Source of the DNA: Acanthochlamys bracteata
Lineage: Eukaryota; Streptophyta; Magnoliopsida; Pandanales; Velloziaceae
Direction: 5' to 3'
Assembly: GCA_019914995.1 (NCBI GenBank)
Contig: CM034126.1
Span: 11,909,001-11,973,000, forward strand
Length of the DNA stretch: 64,000 bases
Position 1 is the stretch's first letter; every line of letters starts with the position of its first letter. The notes beneath the pieces were generated by a model. It searched no databases. It was not told the origin of the DNA and was given only the letters and a program-made list of their open reading frames with translations. The position numbers and the translations under genes are program-made. Shown here piece after piece: positions 32,472 through 45,500 of this stretch.

Positions 32472-34539
32472 ATGACAATTTTATCCTTCTGGGACTTGCC
32501 GGAAGACGCTCAGCTTGCCGTGCTTAGCTTCCTTTCCCCAGCCGACGCCGCCGCTTTTGCTTGCACCGCGCGCCGCGCGGCGTCTCTCTGTTGCTCCACG
32601 TCACCTCTATGGCTCTCCATGTGCGATAGAAGGTGGGCCCATCTCACTGCTCCACGGTTGTGGGCCCCGCACACTCTCCCTTCCCGCCTTCTCCTCTCCG
32701 CTCTCCAGCGCTGCTCTCCGCTTCCTGGATTCTGGCGTCGGATTGGTCAGTCCAGTGTAGGCCCCGGGCAGTCGCTCGTGTTTTTCGAGTGGGCACCGAA
32801 TTCGATAACTGCGTCGTTGGTTGCCCCGCACCCGCCGGGCGGTGTTGTAAAGGTTCCACTTCTATGGATGGGGATTTCGCCGGAGTCCGGGAATTTGGTT
32901 GCGTTTCTTGATCCGGATGGTGGAGCAAGGTGTTCTTCGATGGATGATGAAGAGAACAAGGCAGGGCTTGTTCCGGTGTCAGTGAGCTTCTTGGGGTCAA
33001 ACCATATAGTTGTTGAGGAGAGGAAAATGGTGTGGAGTAATGGTGGTGGTGAGGAGAATGAGTTTAATGGTGAGAGAATGATGGCTGAGATGTACCAGTA
33101 TTTTGCAAATAGGACTAGTCCTGGTGCGGCAGATAGGAGGCAGAGGAGGAAGCAGATGGGGAGGGTAAGATGGGAGCCAAAGCATTTTTTGAAGATTGAG
33201 AATTACTGCCCCACACCTGACCGACCCTTGCAAGGGCTGTGGAAGGTGAGTTTAGTTCTCTTCTGGGATTGCAATGGAAAGATTTGGTCTTTTTACTTGT
33301 TGCTCTAGAAATTATGATTCACATTCTTGTATTTTTTTGTTAGATGTCTATCACTAGTCTTATGTTGTTTAACATCAACTGGTTTCTTTAAATGGTAACA
33401 AAACAACTAACTTCTTTTGAATGATTTTGAATCTTGACGCAGTTGAGTGACTTGTCTATAATGTGAGTATGTGAGATCTTGTTAGAATATCTTCCACATG
33501 TTGACTTTTTTTAACATGCGATGGAGAGAATGAGAGATTCCATTCTTCAGCACCTGGAAAGCTGTCAAAACCACAGACTTATCTTGAACTTTCCACTTTA
33601 AGAAATATTTTCAGTAAATCCATTGTTGGGCAAGAAAAGTGCATTGTTCAGCTTCAAGACATCTAACTTCTTACTAGCTGCCATGAACTAAGCGACATCA
33701 CACTGGAAGCAGATAGAGCTAGTTGTTTCTAAGCCTTTGATGCATTGTATGTATTTCTAATGCTAGGATATATATAAGCATCTCGGGTAACAGTGGAATG
33801 GCAATGACTTCATTTGAATGCTTATTTGTAAGTGCATGAATTTTCTGATTGTTCTAACTTTTAAATTGTTTCTGACAGTATTGCTGCAAATGATGTTGTT
33901 TTTGTATGTGCAGATCCGTTGTTGTGCTTCTTTGTTATCATTTCTTCTTTATATTGTTTCGGAAATTATGTTGTTCTGGAAATTATACCTGCTTCTTTAT
34001 ACTGTTATCTTCTTTATATTGTTCTGGAATTATACCTATTTCATTCTAACACCTCTTATCCTTTCAAGCAGGGATTTTCTGAGGACATGAAATTGGACTT
34101 CTACCTTGTTACTTATGATGAGAGCGGGGGCATAACGTGTCGGCAGGTGGGGGAGGGAGCAGAGCCTTTCTCTAGCTATTCCCCTGTTTTTTGGACGTCA
34201 AACACTACATTTATTGAACCTCCTTTCAGCAGAGAAGAGCGCAGTATATTTGAAAGCCGCCAGCACATGCAGCCTGGTGATTGGAATGGGGACAACTTTG
34301 GAATGGATGCTGTTTCTTGCATCCTCTGCATCAACTCTAGCTATGATCTTGTGATTCCTGATCTTCATGGTTCATCTGGTGACCCAAGAAATGTGGAGGG
34401 AAGGATATGGGTCTACAAGGACAAAACCTTTGGCTTTGGATTTCTTCGGAACAATTTCATTGTCGACTTGAAACATGTTACCAAGAATGGTAGACTTCTT
34501 GACACTGTGGAATATTTCCGGAATGTTTCTAGCATATGA
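32472..34539 (+). CDS. F-box protein, At3g12350-like
   Basis: Two exons, 32472-33245 and 34072-34539, joined in phase 0 to give 413 residues. The N-terminus has a canonical F-box (residues about 5-50: FWDLPEDAQLAVLSFLSPAD, then AAFACTARR and LWLSMCDRRW), which would bind SKP1/ASK in an SCF ubiquitin ligase. The remaining about 350 residues form the family-specific substrate region, with FWRRIG, SLVFFEWAPNSITASLV, CPTPDRPLQGLWK across the junction, GFSEDMKLDFYLVTYDESGG and a C-terminal EGRIWVYKDKTFGFGFLRNN. There are no Kelch or LRR repeats. It most resembles the At3g12350/At5g39450 type by memory. The first exon is strongly GC-rich (start codon region) whereas the 826-bp intron is AT-rich. 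Target unknown. Confidence 0.88.
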
Positions 34540-35416
34540 CACTGTGGAATATTTGACCTGTAGACTTGATCACATTGTTGTTTAGGCTATCTATGTATAT
34601 AGTGATGTTCTTCCATATACTTACAGTCGGTGCTTAATGTTGCTTCATGTTGTATGCTGATGATGTTGGAATGAATTGAGATGTGTTCAATATCATATTT
34701 ACTAATGCGGTACAATAGCATGGTGAATGAAGTCAGCATATGAAGTTCTTTGTAGAACATGGTCATGTTGCTAAGGTATTCTAAAGTGCCATGCTATTGT
34801 TAAACTCTTTACTGAGTAAGAAATCTTAGTACCCTTGAGTAAGAGACTTTAGTGTTCTTTTCTTACTATTGATGAATGAAGGTAGGTTTATAAAGATTTG
34901 GTCCTAAACTTTGTAGTTGTCATTATTTTTCACCTTATATAAACCCTTGATGCTTCTACTTGTTATTTTCTTGTAGAAGCTGAGTTAGCTGACTTTCCAA
35001 TTATTGCCTATCTTCCTTGATCGTGTACCGTTTAAGGTGTATATTTTGGCGTTCTAACATTGTTGTTGAGTAGATATATTATTGGAAACTTGAGTAATTG
35101 GTGCAGTGTCCTTGATCGCCTTATGTTTTGATTAAATTGAAGATACTTGTACCTCTATTTAGTATCTCTTTTTGTGTTTTTGAAACTTTTATGCGGGTAA
35201 TGTTCCACATTGTTTGGGGCTGCTATGCATGACGTAGAGAAGCACCTTCAGGTCATTACCATCGTGGCAATATTGTGTTTATTGTTCTTGCAACATTAAC
35301 GTGACCTTGCTGTCTTAGTTGCTGGAGGGAGATTTGGCAATGCAGTTGCCTCTCAATATTAATCAAGCATGAATCTATCTGATTTCTTTTAGTTGGATTC
35401 GGATGGCTCCTTATTC
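34540..35416. other. 3' flank of the F-box gene, no other gene seen
   Basis: AT-rich non-coding sequence, including the 3' untranslated region. It ends at the target duplication of the hAT-type MITE. Confidence 0.4.
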
Positions 35417-35967
35417 TAGGGGTGGCAAAATTTCGACCTGATCTAAAACCGATCCGAAAAAATCGAATTTGGATCAACACTTAGCCGGATTCGGGTCGAC
35501 CCGAAATTTTAAACGGATTTGAATTGGGTTCGGGTTGATCCGAAATTGATCCGTTTAATCCGTTTAACTATTTATATAATATATATTACTTAATAATTAA
35601 AAATAATAGCAAAAAGTTTGAATTTAATTTGTATATATATATATATATATATATAAATTTATCTTAATTTAATTAATTTTTATTTAATTTATAAAATTTG
35701 TCAAAATTAATATATATTTTTTAAATATATCATAATTAATAATTTATATATATTATTATTAAAAATTAATATTTATTATTTTAATTTTAATAATTTTAAT
35801 TATTAAATGAGTTGATCCGAGTTTGATCCGATTATAAATAGGTTGGGTTAGGGTTGATAATTTTAACCCATATAAATAAATAGGTCGGATTATGGTTGAA
35901 CAATTTTGATCCGATTATTATATGGGTCGATCCGGAATCGACCCAGGAACTCGAATTGCCACCCCTA
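35417..35967. mobile_element. hAT-type MITE copy A
   Basis: A 551-bp element with inverted ends TAGGGGTGGCAA and TTGCCACCCCTA and 8-bp flanking duplications CCTTATTC (35409-35416) and CCTTACTC (35968-35975), one mismatch. The ends carry many GATCCGA and GGGTCGACCC-like motifs in both orientations, and the core is a TA-rich tract with no coding potential. 8-bp duplications and this terminus fit the hAT superfamily. Confidence 0.85.
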
Positions 35968-36287
35968 CCTTACTCATACCACTGAGTTGTTTCTTTTACC
36001 TTCATTATTACTGATTTTCCTTCCTAGGAGCTATATGCTATCTTAGCGGGTGTTAATCATCCAAAAAATGGAGGAACTCCATTGCCAGTTACCACCAAGC
36101 TATAAATGTTCTACAATCTGAAACCCGCTTCAGTGACATCAAACTTGATCAATTCTTCAAAAAGACTCAAGATAGATCTCACACAACAACCGACCAAAAT
36201 GAAACTGCAAGCAGTTTAAGCCAATGCCTTGACAGGTCTTGAACACAAAACAAACAATGCAGACTGTTTTTTCTAGTATCACAATGG

Positions 36288-37080
36288 TCATGCTTCTGTG
36301 TCTTCTACTGTTGCTGCAGGTGGAGCAATCTTCTTTTCATTATCATTTTCAAGCTGAGTGTGGTGATGCTTGCAGTACAGCCTGCCATCGTATGCGATGT
36401 AGTTGGAAGAACTGATAGCACATCCTCCATGACTGCATTTGAAACAACTCCTGTGATAAGCAGTGCCGTATACTGAAAGCTGAAGAGAATCACAAGGTAA
36501 TCAATCAACTCCGTCTTAAATAGGATAACTTCTTGAATTAAAGGTATACTGAAAGGTTAATTGAAGTATATTCGTGCTGGGTGTGATGTTATATATACCT
36601 TTTCAATTGGGTATACAGTTTTCTTGCACCCGAAGCACTTATCTCTTGTTCCTGCAAAGGCACTTGAGGCCTTGCTTGCTGCAACCTGCAATCGATGGCA
36701 GTATGCTATTTATGTGTCCCTATGATTCAGCTCTGAAAGACGTTAATTTGCTACTGCTACCTGGACCGTATTTGTTGTTGCAATCAGGTTTAAAAGCTGA
36801 AGTTTATAACATTGGCATTTACATCGTTTTCAATAGGTCTTTCTGGCTTTTACGACTTTGGAGTTCCTGAAGGACGATATATTTATTAGAATTATTGAAT
36901 AATTTCTTACGATTTCAGGACACTAGCTAATGTGTTATATACTTGGATGGATTTAGAATTCTAACTACCTTCGAAGTCTTGTCCAGGCTTCCTGTTACTG
37001 AGCTGATCAAAATGCGGCCTGCAGTAGAGCACCCCGTCAAAAGAGTTGTAGTTACTGAGCTGTGGTAGAAGGTCAATTCT
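36288..37080 (-). pseudogene. LIM-domain protein pseudogene (WLIM2/PLIM2-like)
   Basis: Reading down the minus strand: a damaged first LIM piece at about 37080-36969 (SNYNSFDGVLYCRPHFDQL, then altered sequence), an intact exon 36685-36599 (VAASKASSAFAGTRDKCFGC, KKTVYPIEK), and an intact terminal exon 36479-36288 (SVYGTAYHRSCFKCSHGGC, then SSNYIAYDGRLYCKHHH and a stop). The last two together make a complete second LIM domain with all zinc ligands, and both have normal splice borders and phase 0. The first LIM domain has lost its first zinc-binding half and the segment between YH and LSNY, and two small deletions change the reading of the part after FDQL. The linker exon was not found. Plant two-LIM proteins bundle actin. 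This copy is probably a decaying duplicate. Confidence 0.78.
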
Positions 37081-37544
37081 TCAGTGCTAAATAAAATCTG
37101 AGAGGTAGAGCTCCTGAGATAATCTGGTATTTTTCTTTGTTTATAAAATATAATGCTCTGAACGTTACCATTAACAGGCAATGTTCATTTTGCAATGATA
37201 AAGGATATGTTAGGAAAAACTCTCAAGTTATTATTTATGATATAAAGATGTTTGAAACTCAAAGACCTCTGCAGATTGTCTGAGGTCTTACTATTCAAAT
37301 AGGTTAGAGGTGGATAGAAAAAGTCGCCTTCCTCTCTTTCACATGAAGAATGGTACTTAGAGATCGTAGTTATAGCAATTTTTGCAAGTCTGTTTTGGTA
37401 ACTATTAGTAAGAGGTAATGTTTTTCACGGCCGGTTTAGTTAGGAATAAATTTAAAATTTACATGACAAAATAAGAAAAGTTTAATTAGTAATTGACATG
37501 TCAATTGTAAAAATTATAGTAGAAAAAATCAGGAAGACATCATT
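37081..37544. other. Upstream remnant of the LIM pseudogene, no gene seen
   Basis: No start exon of the LIM gene and no promoter could be identified. Confidence 0.3.
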
Positions 37545-38178
37545 TAGAGATGGCAAATTTCGACCCGATCCGAAAACTCGATCCGAAATCAATCCAAAAA
37601 AATCGAGTTCGGATCAACACTTAGTCGGATTCAGATCGATTTCGAATCGATCTGAAAATGACCCGAAATTTTGTACGGATCGGGTTCGGGTTCATAAGTT
37701 GGAAGACCCTCTATCTATTGATGAGACAAAATATCATTAAATATTGGATCTATCAGTCATCCAAAATTGATCCGTTTAACTATTTATATAATATATTTTA
37801 TTTAATAATTAAAAAATAATAGCAAAAAATTTAAATTTAATTTGTATATATATATATATATTTTTTAATTTATCTTAATTTAACTAATTTATATTTAATT
37901 TATAAAATTTGTCAAAATTAATAATTTTCTTTTTAAATATATCATAATTAATAATTTTTATATATTATTATTAAAAATTAATATTTATTATTTTTATTTT
38001 AATAACTTTAATTATGAAATGGATCGACCTGAATTTGACTCGGTTATAAATAGGTTGGGTTAGGATTGATAATTTTGATCCATATAAATAAATAGATCGG
38101 ATTACAGTTGCACAATTTTAATCCGATTATTATATGAATCGATCCGGAACCGATCCAGGAATCCGAATCCCCAGCTCC
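37545..38178. mobile_element. hAT-type MITE copy B (decayed)
   Basis: Same family and orientation as the copy at 35417: begins TAGAGATGGCAAATTTCGAC, shares the GATCCG-rich ends and the TTAACTATTTATATAATATA core, and ends near GCTCCCCCCTT. It carries an extra unrelated stretch near 37690-37760. Ends are mutated and no target duplication is recognisable, so it is older than the other two copies. Confidence 0.7.
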
Positions 38179-40373
38179 CCCCTTCCTTACCTAATTTTTT
38201 AGTTACATAGCTCGGATGTTTTCAGCTCTATAGAAAATAAAATTTCCAACTACAGTTTTGAATTGTAGGATATGTATATATAGGTGCTGTTTGTTGAGCT
38301 TTTCGATTCCTATTCATTTTAAATTATTATTCATATTTTTTAATACAATTTTATAATATTTTTAAAATTTTATAAAAAATTAGAAAATATAAAAATTTTA
38401 CTTAATAAAATTTATTTATTATAATTTTTTTAAGTTAAACAAATAGAATTTGTTTTAAAATTTTTTAAAATATTACTCGTTTAGAAAATATTTTTTCAAA
38501 ATCACTCGGATTATAATCTAAATTTAATACACTGTTGGCTAAGTTTTCAATTTTATTTTAACTTTTTATTTTATATTCTTAATATGTTTATATTTTATAG
38601 AATTTTTTAAATTTAAAAAATACAGAATAAATATGTTTAGGATTTGATTATTATTTATTTTCATTTTTTACAAGATAAAAAATAATTGTTTCTTTTCGAA
38701 AAAATTTTTCACAGTTTTTGTTTTAATTTGTTTTTAAACACTTTCAAACATAGTCTAAGTCATCATTATTTCACCACAAAGATGATTTTTTTCATTCACA
38801 AATTATTTAAATAATCTCATATATTTAATTTTGTAAATTTATTTTGAATAATGATATTTAAAATTTTAAATTTTTTCGGATTGTATTCTGTCAAGCCTTC
38901 AATGCGTCTAAGTGTCAGTTGTCACTCAATTTATTTCTTTTTTCTCGGAGGTAGCTATCTAACATCAATTCCATTAAGATATGTTTGCAGGTATAACTAA
39001 TAATTGTAATTCTTCTAGAAAAAGTTTGAAATCTGTACTTAATATGGATCGAAAACTAATCCACGGAATTGTAATTATTTTCCTTGTTCTTTATGTGACG
39101 GTGAAGTTATATTGTACAAAGGTTGAAAAATTGAACCCAAAAAAAAATATATTCTACTTTGAAAGTTATTCTTTAATGTTAACAAAGATTTTATTGTACT
39201 AAGAATGCGTTTAGAATTATTTATAAAATAAAATTTTTATAAAATAAAAAATATTTTTAATTTTAAAAAATAATTTTTATTTTTTTATTTAAAAAATGAA
39301 AGTATGTAATAAAAAAATTTATTACGTATAATTTTTTTATACTTTTTAAATTTTTAAATAAATTTTTAAATATTTATAAAATATATAATTAAAATTAAAA
39401 AAATTATTTAAAAAAACTGAATCAAACGCCCTCTTATCTTGTGTGGCTTCTTTCACGCAGCTGTCACAGATGTCCAATAAAAGACGAAGAAATATTGCAC
39501 TGCAGTTTAACCGAAGAAGAACCAACACTTCTCACTGTTAGACGAGTCTCGGTGAATGTTTGATAATTTTTTTAATTTAAAAAATATATAATAATTTTAC
39601 ATTATGAAATTTATTATTAATTATTTTTTATTTTTTAATTAAAAACTTATTTATAAAAATTTTGAAATATATTTTAATTTTTTTAATAATCACTTTCAAC
39701 TATTTCATTAAATAAAACTTTCTCTAAAAATTAGTTTAGAAAATAAGTGCCGAAGCTCATAAAATAGTAATACAATTTGACAAATAAATAACGTACATAA
39801 AATAGGCTAGGGACAATTCGCCAATTCTACAATTCAATTCACTTTGATATTATATTAGATTTATATATAATTTAATTAAAAAGATTAGCTTAAAAGATTA
39901 AAATAAATTTATATAAGCAACCGATCAACTTAAAAAATAAGTAAATATAAAATAATCCACATTCACTATCTACTCACACTCGGTAAAAGACATATAAAAA
40001 ACAAGTTCGTAGTAGTAATTATCAATGATAGTGAGACCGATTCATATTTCTTCTTCTTTCTCGTTCTTCGCGTTGGTTTTAAACAAATAAATCAAGGAGC
40101 AACACTATCGCCATTCTTTCATCAAGTCAATCAACATTTTTTTAAAAATTGATATATACAAAAACCATATACCTAATTCATGGAAACTTCTACCAAGTCA
40201 ATTCATTACATTTTCTCAGCTTTGTAGAATTTTGATGTTGAATAATATAAGCCCCCTTGATCAAGAACTCACTTGCCTTTCTTATCTCTTAATTTACATA
40301 GAGAAGAAATTAAGGCTGCATATATATATTTGAAAGTTTCCATGTCTTAACAAACAACAAAAGAACAGAAGGG
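38179..40373. other. AT-rich intergenic region
   Basis: No gene supported. Contains one AT-rich MITE-like unit at about 39198-39437 and the leader of the ZCF37-like gene. Confidence 0.4.
39198..39437. mobile_element. AT-rich MITE-like element, copy 1
   Basis: Ends are GCGTTTAGAATTATTTATAA on the left and, reversed, GCGTTTGATTCAGT on the right. The core GTAATAAAAAAATTTATTAC is palindromic and recurs near 53500, where a second copy lies. Confidence 0.5.
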
Positions 40374-41147
40374 ATGAAAACAATGATTTGTGGTACAGGA
40401 AGCTTCTCACACATAGACTACGACGAAGTTGGCGACGGCGTTAATTCAGCTCCGGCGACTCCTAAGGGTTCATGTTCTCGCCGGAAACGAGAGAAGAACC
40501 CTTATGCGACGCGCGGGCTCGACAAATTTTCGACTGTATTAGCTGAACTAGAAGCAAAAAGAGAGGAGATTTTAGCTAAGGCAGGAAGTACTGTTCAGGG
40601 AGAGCCAATGGTTCGGTTCATGTACAACAGCACCAACGATTGGATTCCGGTTGTTGTTCGAGTACCGGAGAATTCAACCAACGAGAAAAATAACAATAAG
40701 AAGAAGAGAAACAAGAAGGATCATGATGTGAAAAATGCTACTGAAACCAAAAGCCAACCTTCTTCACCTCCGCAGGAGACGGTGCAACAACAGGCTATTA
40801 ACGATGGTGCACCGGTGGCATCGCCGGAGAAAGCGAAGAGGAAGAGTAATACTGGTTTTGGGTTGCAGAAGTATAATTCATTGTTGAAATGGAGACCAAC
40901 GTACTACTGGCCTATGGTGATGATACTGATTCTATTGTGTTTGTTGATGTTTGGAAGAGTTTTTGCGATCTGTTGCACGTCGATATGGTGGTACTTGGTG
41001 CCTACAGTTCAGGAATGGAGTACCGGTAGCGTTAACAGGAAGAGATCTGCAAAGAAGAAAGACTATAATAAGAGAGTAGGAGTTTTCCCTCCATCATCAC
41101 CTAAAAGCCATCACTTTCTTCACCATGGGAATGTGAACAGAGGTTGA
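40374..41147 (+). CDS. ZCF37: ZCF37-like protein with one membrane segment
   Basis: Intronless frame of 257 residues. The N-terminal region carries the family features: MICGTGSFSHIDYDE, then SAPATPKGSCSRRKREKNPY, the block ATRGLDKFSTVLAELEAKRE and MVRFMYNSTNDWIPVVVRV. The middle (residues about 100-170) is Lys/Asn/Ser-rich and likely disordered. Residues about 182-208 form a hydrophobic span (YWPMVMILILLCLLMFGRVF then AICCTSIWWYLVP) predicted to be membrane-embedded, followed by a basic tail. ZCF37 is an Arabidopsis name given to an uncharacterised protein, and no molecular function is known. The symbol rests on my recognition of the GLDKFSTVLAELE and RF-Y motifs. Confidence 0.8.
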   Translation: MKTMICGTGSFSHIDYDEVGDGVNSAPATPKGSCSRRKREKNPYATRGLDKFSTVLAELEAKREEILAKAGSTVQGEPMVRFMYNSTNDWIPVVVRVPENSTNEKNNNKKKRNKKDHDVKNATETKSQPSSPPQETVQQQAINDGAPVASPEKAKRKSNTGFGLQKYNSLLKWRPTYYWPMVMILILLCLLMFGRVFAICCTSIWWYLVPTVQEWSTGSVNRKRSAKKKDYNKRVGVFPPSSPKSHHFLHHGNVNRG

Positions 41148-42518
41148 TTCAATGGCGATGAGGTATTTTTTTTTTTTTTTTTTTTTTTGGGCGAAGTATT
41201 AGATCGTGTTGATACATGTAAAAATATGTTATGTAAATTATTGTTGTAGTTGGGATTTTTGGCAATTCAACAAATAAAGAAAGGTGCTTTGTTTTGTGAG
41301 TTTGAATTCCATGTGTTTGTTGTATTAATTTTTCCCAAGTCAATTTTCTTATGATGTTAGACTTTGGACGATGGGGAGGATTATAAGTTAAGTGAATTGC
41401 TTGGATTGCGTTTTGCCCGCTAAATTCTTATTCGAGAAATTTTTTTCTTTTCAAAATTTAATACCTGTGATGATTATTCAGCGCAAACGTTGCATCTTAA
41501 TCAATACAATGTTAACCGCCGGTGCAATAGCTGTTGGATTGATTTGAATTAGAAAGTAGCTTCTAGAAGCATGCCAAACGCATGATGTCTCTAGAAACTA
41601 ACATGTTAATACTAGAGGAAAAATCATCACTCACATGTTAAACTCATCTAGAAGAGCATGCACAAATTTAATGTAACGTGCAAGCCATGCCTTCTGTACT
41701 CGGAAATATGTCAACCAAATTCTAAGCATGTTTACTTAAACTTAATTAATTTTTGGGTAAAAACTAAATTTCCATAAAATTTTATGTTAAGTTTAGTTTT
41801 TATAATTCATTTTGAAATTTCATTTTCAACGATCATACTTAAAACTAAAAACTTAACCTCTGAACGCGCTTCCAATAAAAAATAAATTTAAAACTAAGTT
41901 AACCTTTAACAATCAATTTAGAAAAACTTATTCTTTATAATTCACTTTCAGCTTAAATAAATATACCCCTAGACCGTACATCAATTGCAGTAAAATAAAT
42001 TTATATGAGATAAAATTTTTGAAATAAATTTAAGATTAAGTCAAATTTTATATTTAATTATAATTAAAACTAAAATGTAATTGTATTTAAAATAATTTGG
42101 AAGTAATATTTTTGCTAAAACATAAATTTAATTAAACTGATACACGTTCTTAGCCAATAACTATCAAATGATAATTTAACAAAAACGAAAAAGTCTAACA
42201 ACAGGGTCAACTCTCTATACACGGTAAACAGAGTACAACAGATAACAATTCTTCCATAGCTTCCACTCCTGAAAACTTATAATCCAGAAAGGTACACCAT
42301 GAAAAAAACTCAGTTTATACGGGGATGACGAACTTGATATGAAGTTTCTCTAAAAATATACTCAGAACAGATTCAAGAGAATGGTGGTTCAGAGGACTTG
42401 CCCTGTATAAGATGTCAACATAACCATATGGGCATAAAGCCCTCAAAAGTTGGATTCAGTCAATCACCTTGCAACTGACTTTGAAGGTTAGATATCTCCA
42501 CCGCACTAAAAAAAATGC
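41148..42518. other. 3' flanks of two converging genes
   Basis: Includes a run of about 22 T at 41166-41188 soon after the ZCF37-like stop codon, AT-rich sequence, and, towards 42518, the 3' untranslated region of the minus-strand XE7-like gene. No coding segment was found. Confidence 0.4.
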
Positions 42519-45500
42519 CTATTCCTGCAGGGTAGTTAAGTGGAAATATTAGATTATGTAAGCAATAAAAGCTGCTAATAGCAAACAAAAACCTACGAAT
42601 GCTGCAGACATGAAGATATGCACAACAACCATAAGCTCTGCATTTACTCTCTGGTAGAGGGCTTTCTCTTGAAAAATATAAGACAACTTAAACTCTTATT
42701 TCTTCATCAATTAGTGAAAATTTTATGAGTTCCAAATATCAGCCCATTCCTCCAGATAATAATTTATCAGACATGGTTGTTGCATATCTTAATAGCATAA
42801 AGATTATCTGTTATCAGAAGCCAGATAATGAGACCTGCCATGCAATCAAATAAAATCATACTACCTTAGATAACAGAATGGAAACCTACCCTAAACCTTT
42901 TAGATCTTGGAGCATGATCTAATTGCACGTCCAAATGATGCCTCTGAGTTTCACTCCTAGAATGTCCTGCTGGTAGTTGCAATCGAGTATTCCGTTCTTG
43001 TATGTGACTATTAATTTGCCTCTGCTGTACAGTTCTGAACAAATCATCTCTCTCCCAACCGACCTCATAATCTACTTTTAACTGAGATCCTTCCTGCAGA
43101 TAGCTAAGATGATCAGTTCTCATCTCTGGAATTACAAATGGAAAATTGGAAGGCAGGAAATTAGAAAATGCAGGCATGTTTTTGACTCTTGGAACTATGT
43201 TTCATACAGTGAGATGCAATAACAACTGTGCTACTCCAACTACAAAATCTCCTTATAAGTTGATGAAGAACATTGTCAAATCCCGCAAGTACACAAGGTT
43301 GATCATGTTTGTTTAAGACAAGTAAAAATTGCAAAGATGTTAAAATATTCTTGAAAACATACAAATGTCCAATTCTCGTAAAAGTTTAAGGAAAAGCAGC
43401 TGATGAGAGTATGATGTACACTTTGATGAATTTACTATCTGTATCGTCACAATTCATAAACAATAAAATTATCTTACACAATGCAAAATTATGGAAACCA
43501 AATACCATTGGCATATGCTTGTATAGAATACGATAACTATCTTCCTAGATACAATGTTATGATGCATGCAATGACAGGGTAAGAAAGTTGAAAAGAATGA
43601 GGTCATGAGGTGAGTAACAACTTGGACAATAAGGTTAGTGGCTAGTCAGTATCTAAGATACAGATCACGGGGCCTTGTAAATTTTTATAAGGAACCAAAG
43701 CGCCCCTATGTATGGTATTGCTTTATGCCAACTCAGCATTTAACCAACAGGTCTATTTGTACCAAAGTGGCAGACTATGTCCTTTGCCTTTGCTTTTTCT
43801 AAATTACGATAGCTAACTTGGAATTTGGAGCTACATCTGTCTTCTTTTTATTAAGCCATTATGTCATCCGTTAGCTGAGAAATCAAAAGTGCATCGGAAA
43901 CCATGTCTTCAAGTGTATCGGTACCTCCACAAGTTTTGTTAATTTAACAGTAATTTGGAAACCTCCAAGATGGAGATAACAAATAGTTTTAAGATTATTG
44001 GACAAAAACCTATCTACTTGAGCTTTTTGACAACCATAAGCAGCAGTCAACCTCAGCAGACAAAAGCCAAAACTTTATATGAACTTGGACATGAAGTAAT
44101 ATACTTATGGAAACTGTTATGGCCACTCATTAATTGTTTCAAAAGTTGCCATTTGTAACTCAGCCCACATTAATGGTATACAAGCCAAAGCATATCCTTT
44201 GGGCAGGCATTGCTGACTATACTTTAGGAAGAAATTAAAGCTTCATAAGTTTGAAACTCCAAATATTTGGTTCTATGCTAAGAATTCTCTAGCACAACTT
44301 TGAATTACCAAACACAGGATTTATCCTTTCATTCCTCTTGATGTATATCTAATTTGATATACCAGTTAGTCAAATTGTCATCACGGTTGATCTCCAAGTT
44401 ACAAGAGGCAATTAAGATGAAGCTTGAACTGGTTGGCTGATATTCTGTGGAGGCAGACATATGTCAATAGATTCCGTGCTACAGACATATGGTACTGAAA
44501 AAAGGTGTGGAAGTATGTTGGTGAGGTTCATCATAGTGGTGCACTGAAGATCAAGACTTGTTATTACATTACCAATATAAGCAAGAGTTATGGTCATGTT
44601 GGGAACCTCTACGATTAGTCTGACGTCCATAAGGCATTCTAAATAGATGAATGAAGATGAGTTCTACATTTAGCCAGAACTCTCTATTGAAGAAGGCGCA
44701 TTTATTGATATGTCCATCTAACAAATCTGATTTTCCAAGAATCTCAATGAATGCACTATAGCACTATAACTTCAAATAAATTTAGAAAACCAAACCTAAC
44801 ACCAACCGTATTGTGTTAGAAATTCAGCAAATTTTCCTAAATCTTAGTAATTACAGAAACCACCATAAGATGGATGATGGCAGAAGTCAAGTCTTTGGCG
44901 TATTCCTTCAGACAGACAAATGCACCACAGTTACACGAAAGAGAATAATGTTGATTTTATAGCACACAGTTCTGTTTAAGTGTATGAGGCCAAAGACCGT
45001 AGAAAGAATTCAAAAGAATAAAACATTTACAAATTCCAATACCTTCTGTAGTGAACGGCCACACAAAACCTTCATTGCATTGCAGAAGTCCTCATAACTC
45101 TCAAACTGAACCCAGATCTTGCAATTAAGCCCAGACAGGAATTCACCATGTTCATCTGAATTCTTGCCTGGATCATCGTCGCCAGCAACTTTCAGATTCC
45201 TAATTGCGACACATGAAAATGTTAAAGGGGATGCATTTAGGAAACAATAAACATATTTTGACATTCAGAAACATAAACCCTTAAGTTCTGGTAAAAGATC
45301 ATATGGATGTTAATCTGCAAGCGAGTCACAATAAGGACAAGGCGGGTACAAATCTTCTAGTTTGTTTCATTCATTAACCAAGCTACACAAGGAAAGAAAA
45401 TACTAGAAATGAGACACCTCCACCTATCCACAAAAACTCCTAGAAACTGTCCAACTAGTTTCTCTTTGTTTTTTTGTGAAAATAAACAGCTAATTAGAAC

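Noticed and set aside
38981-39202. 73-residue frame with a hydrophobic stretch
   Set aside because: Lies in AT-rich sequence where Ile/Leu/Val/Tyr runs arise by chance; no leader or promoter signs.
41166-41188. T-run after the ZCF37-like gene as a terminator
   Set aside because: Plant mRNA genes do not end at T-runs; it is a simple homopolymer.
44412-44630. 72-residue minus-strand frame
   Set aside because: Falls in a long intron of the XE7-like gene and does not fit phase or homology.
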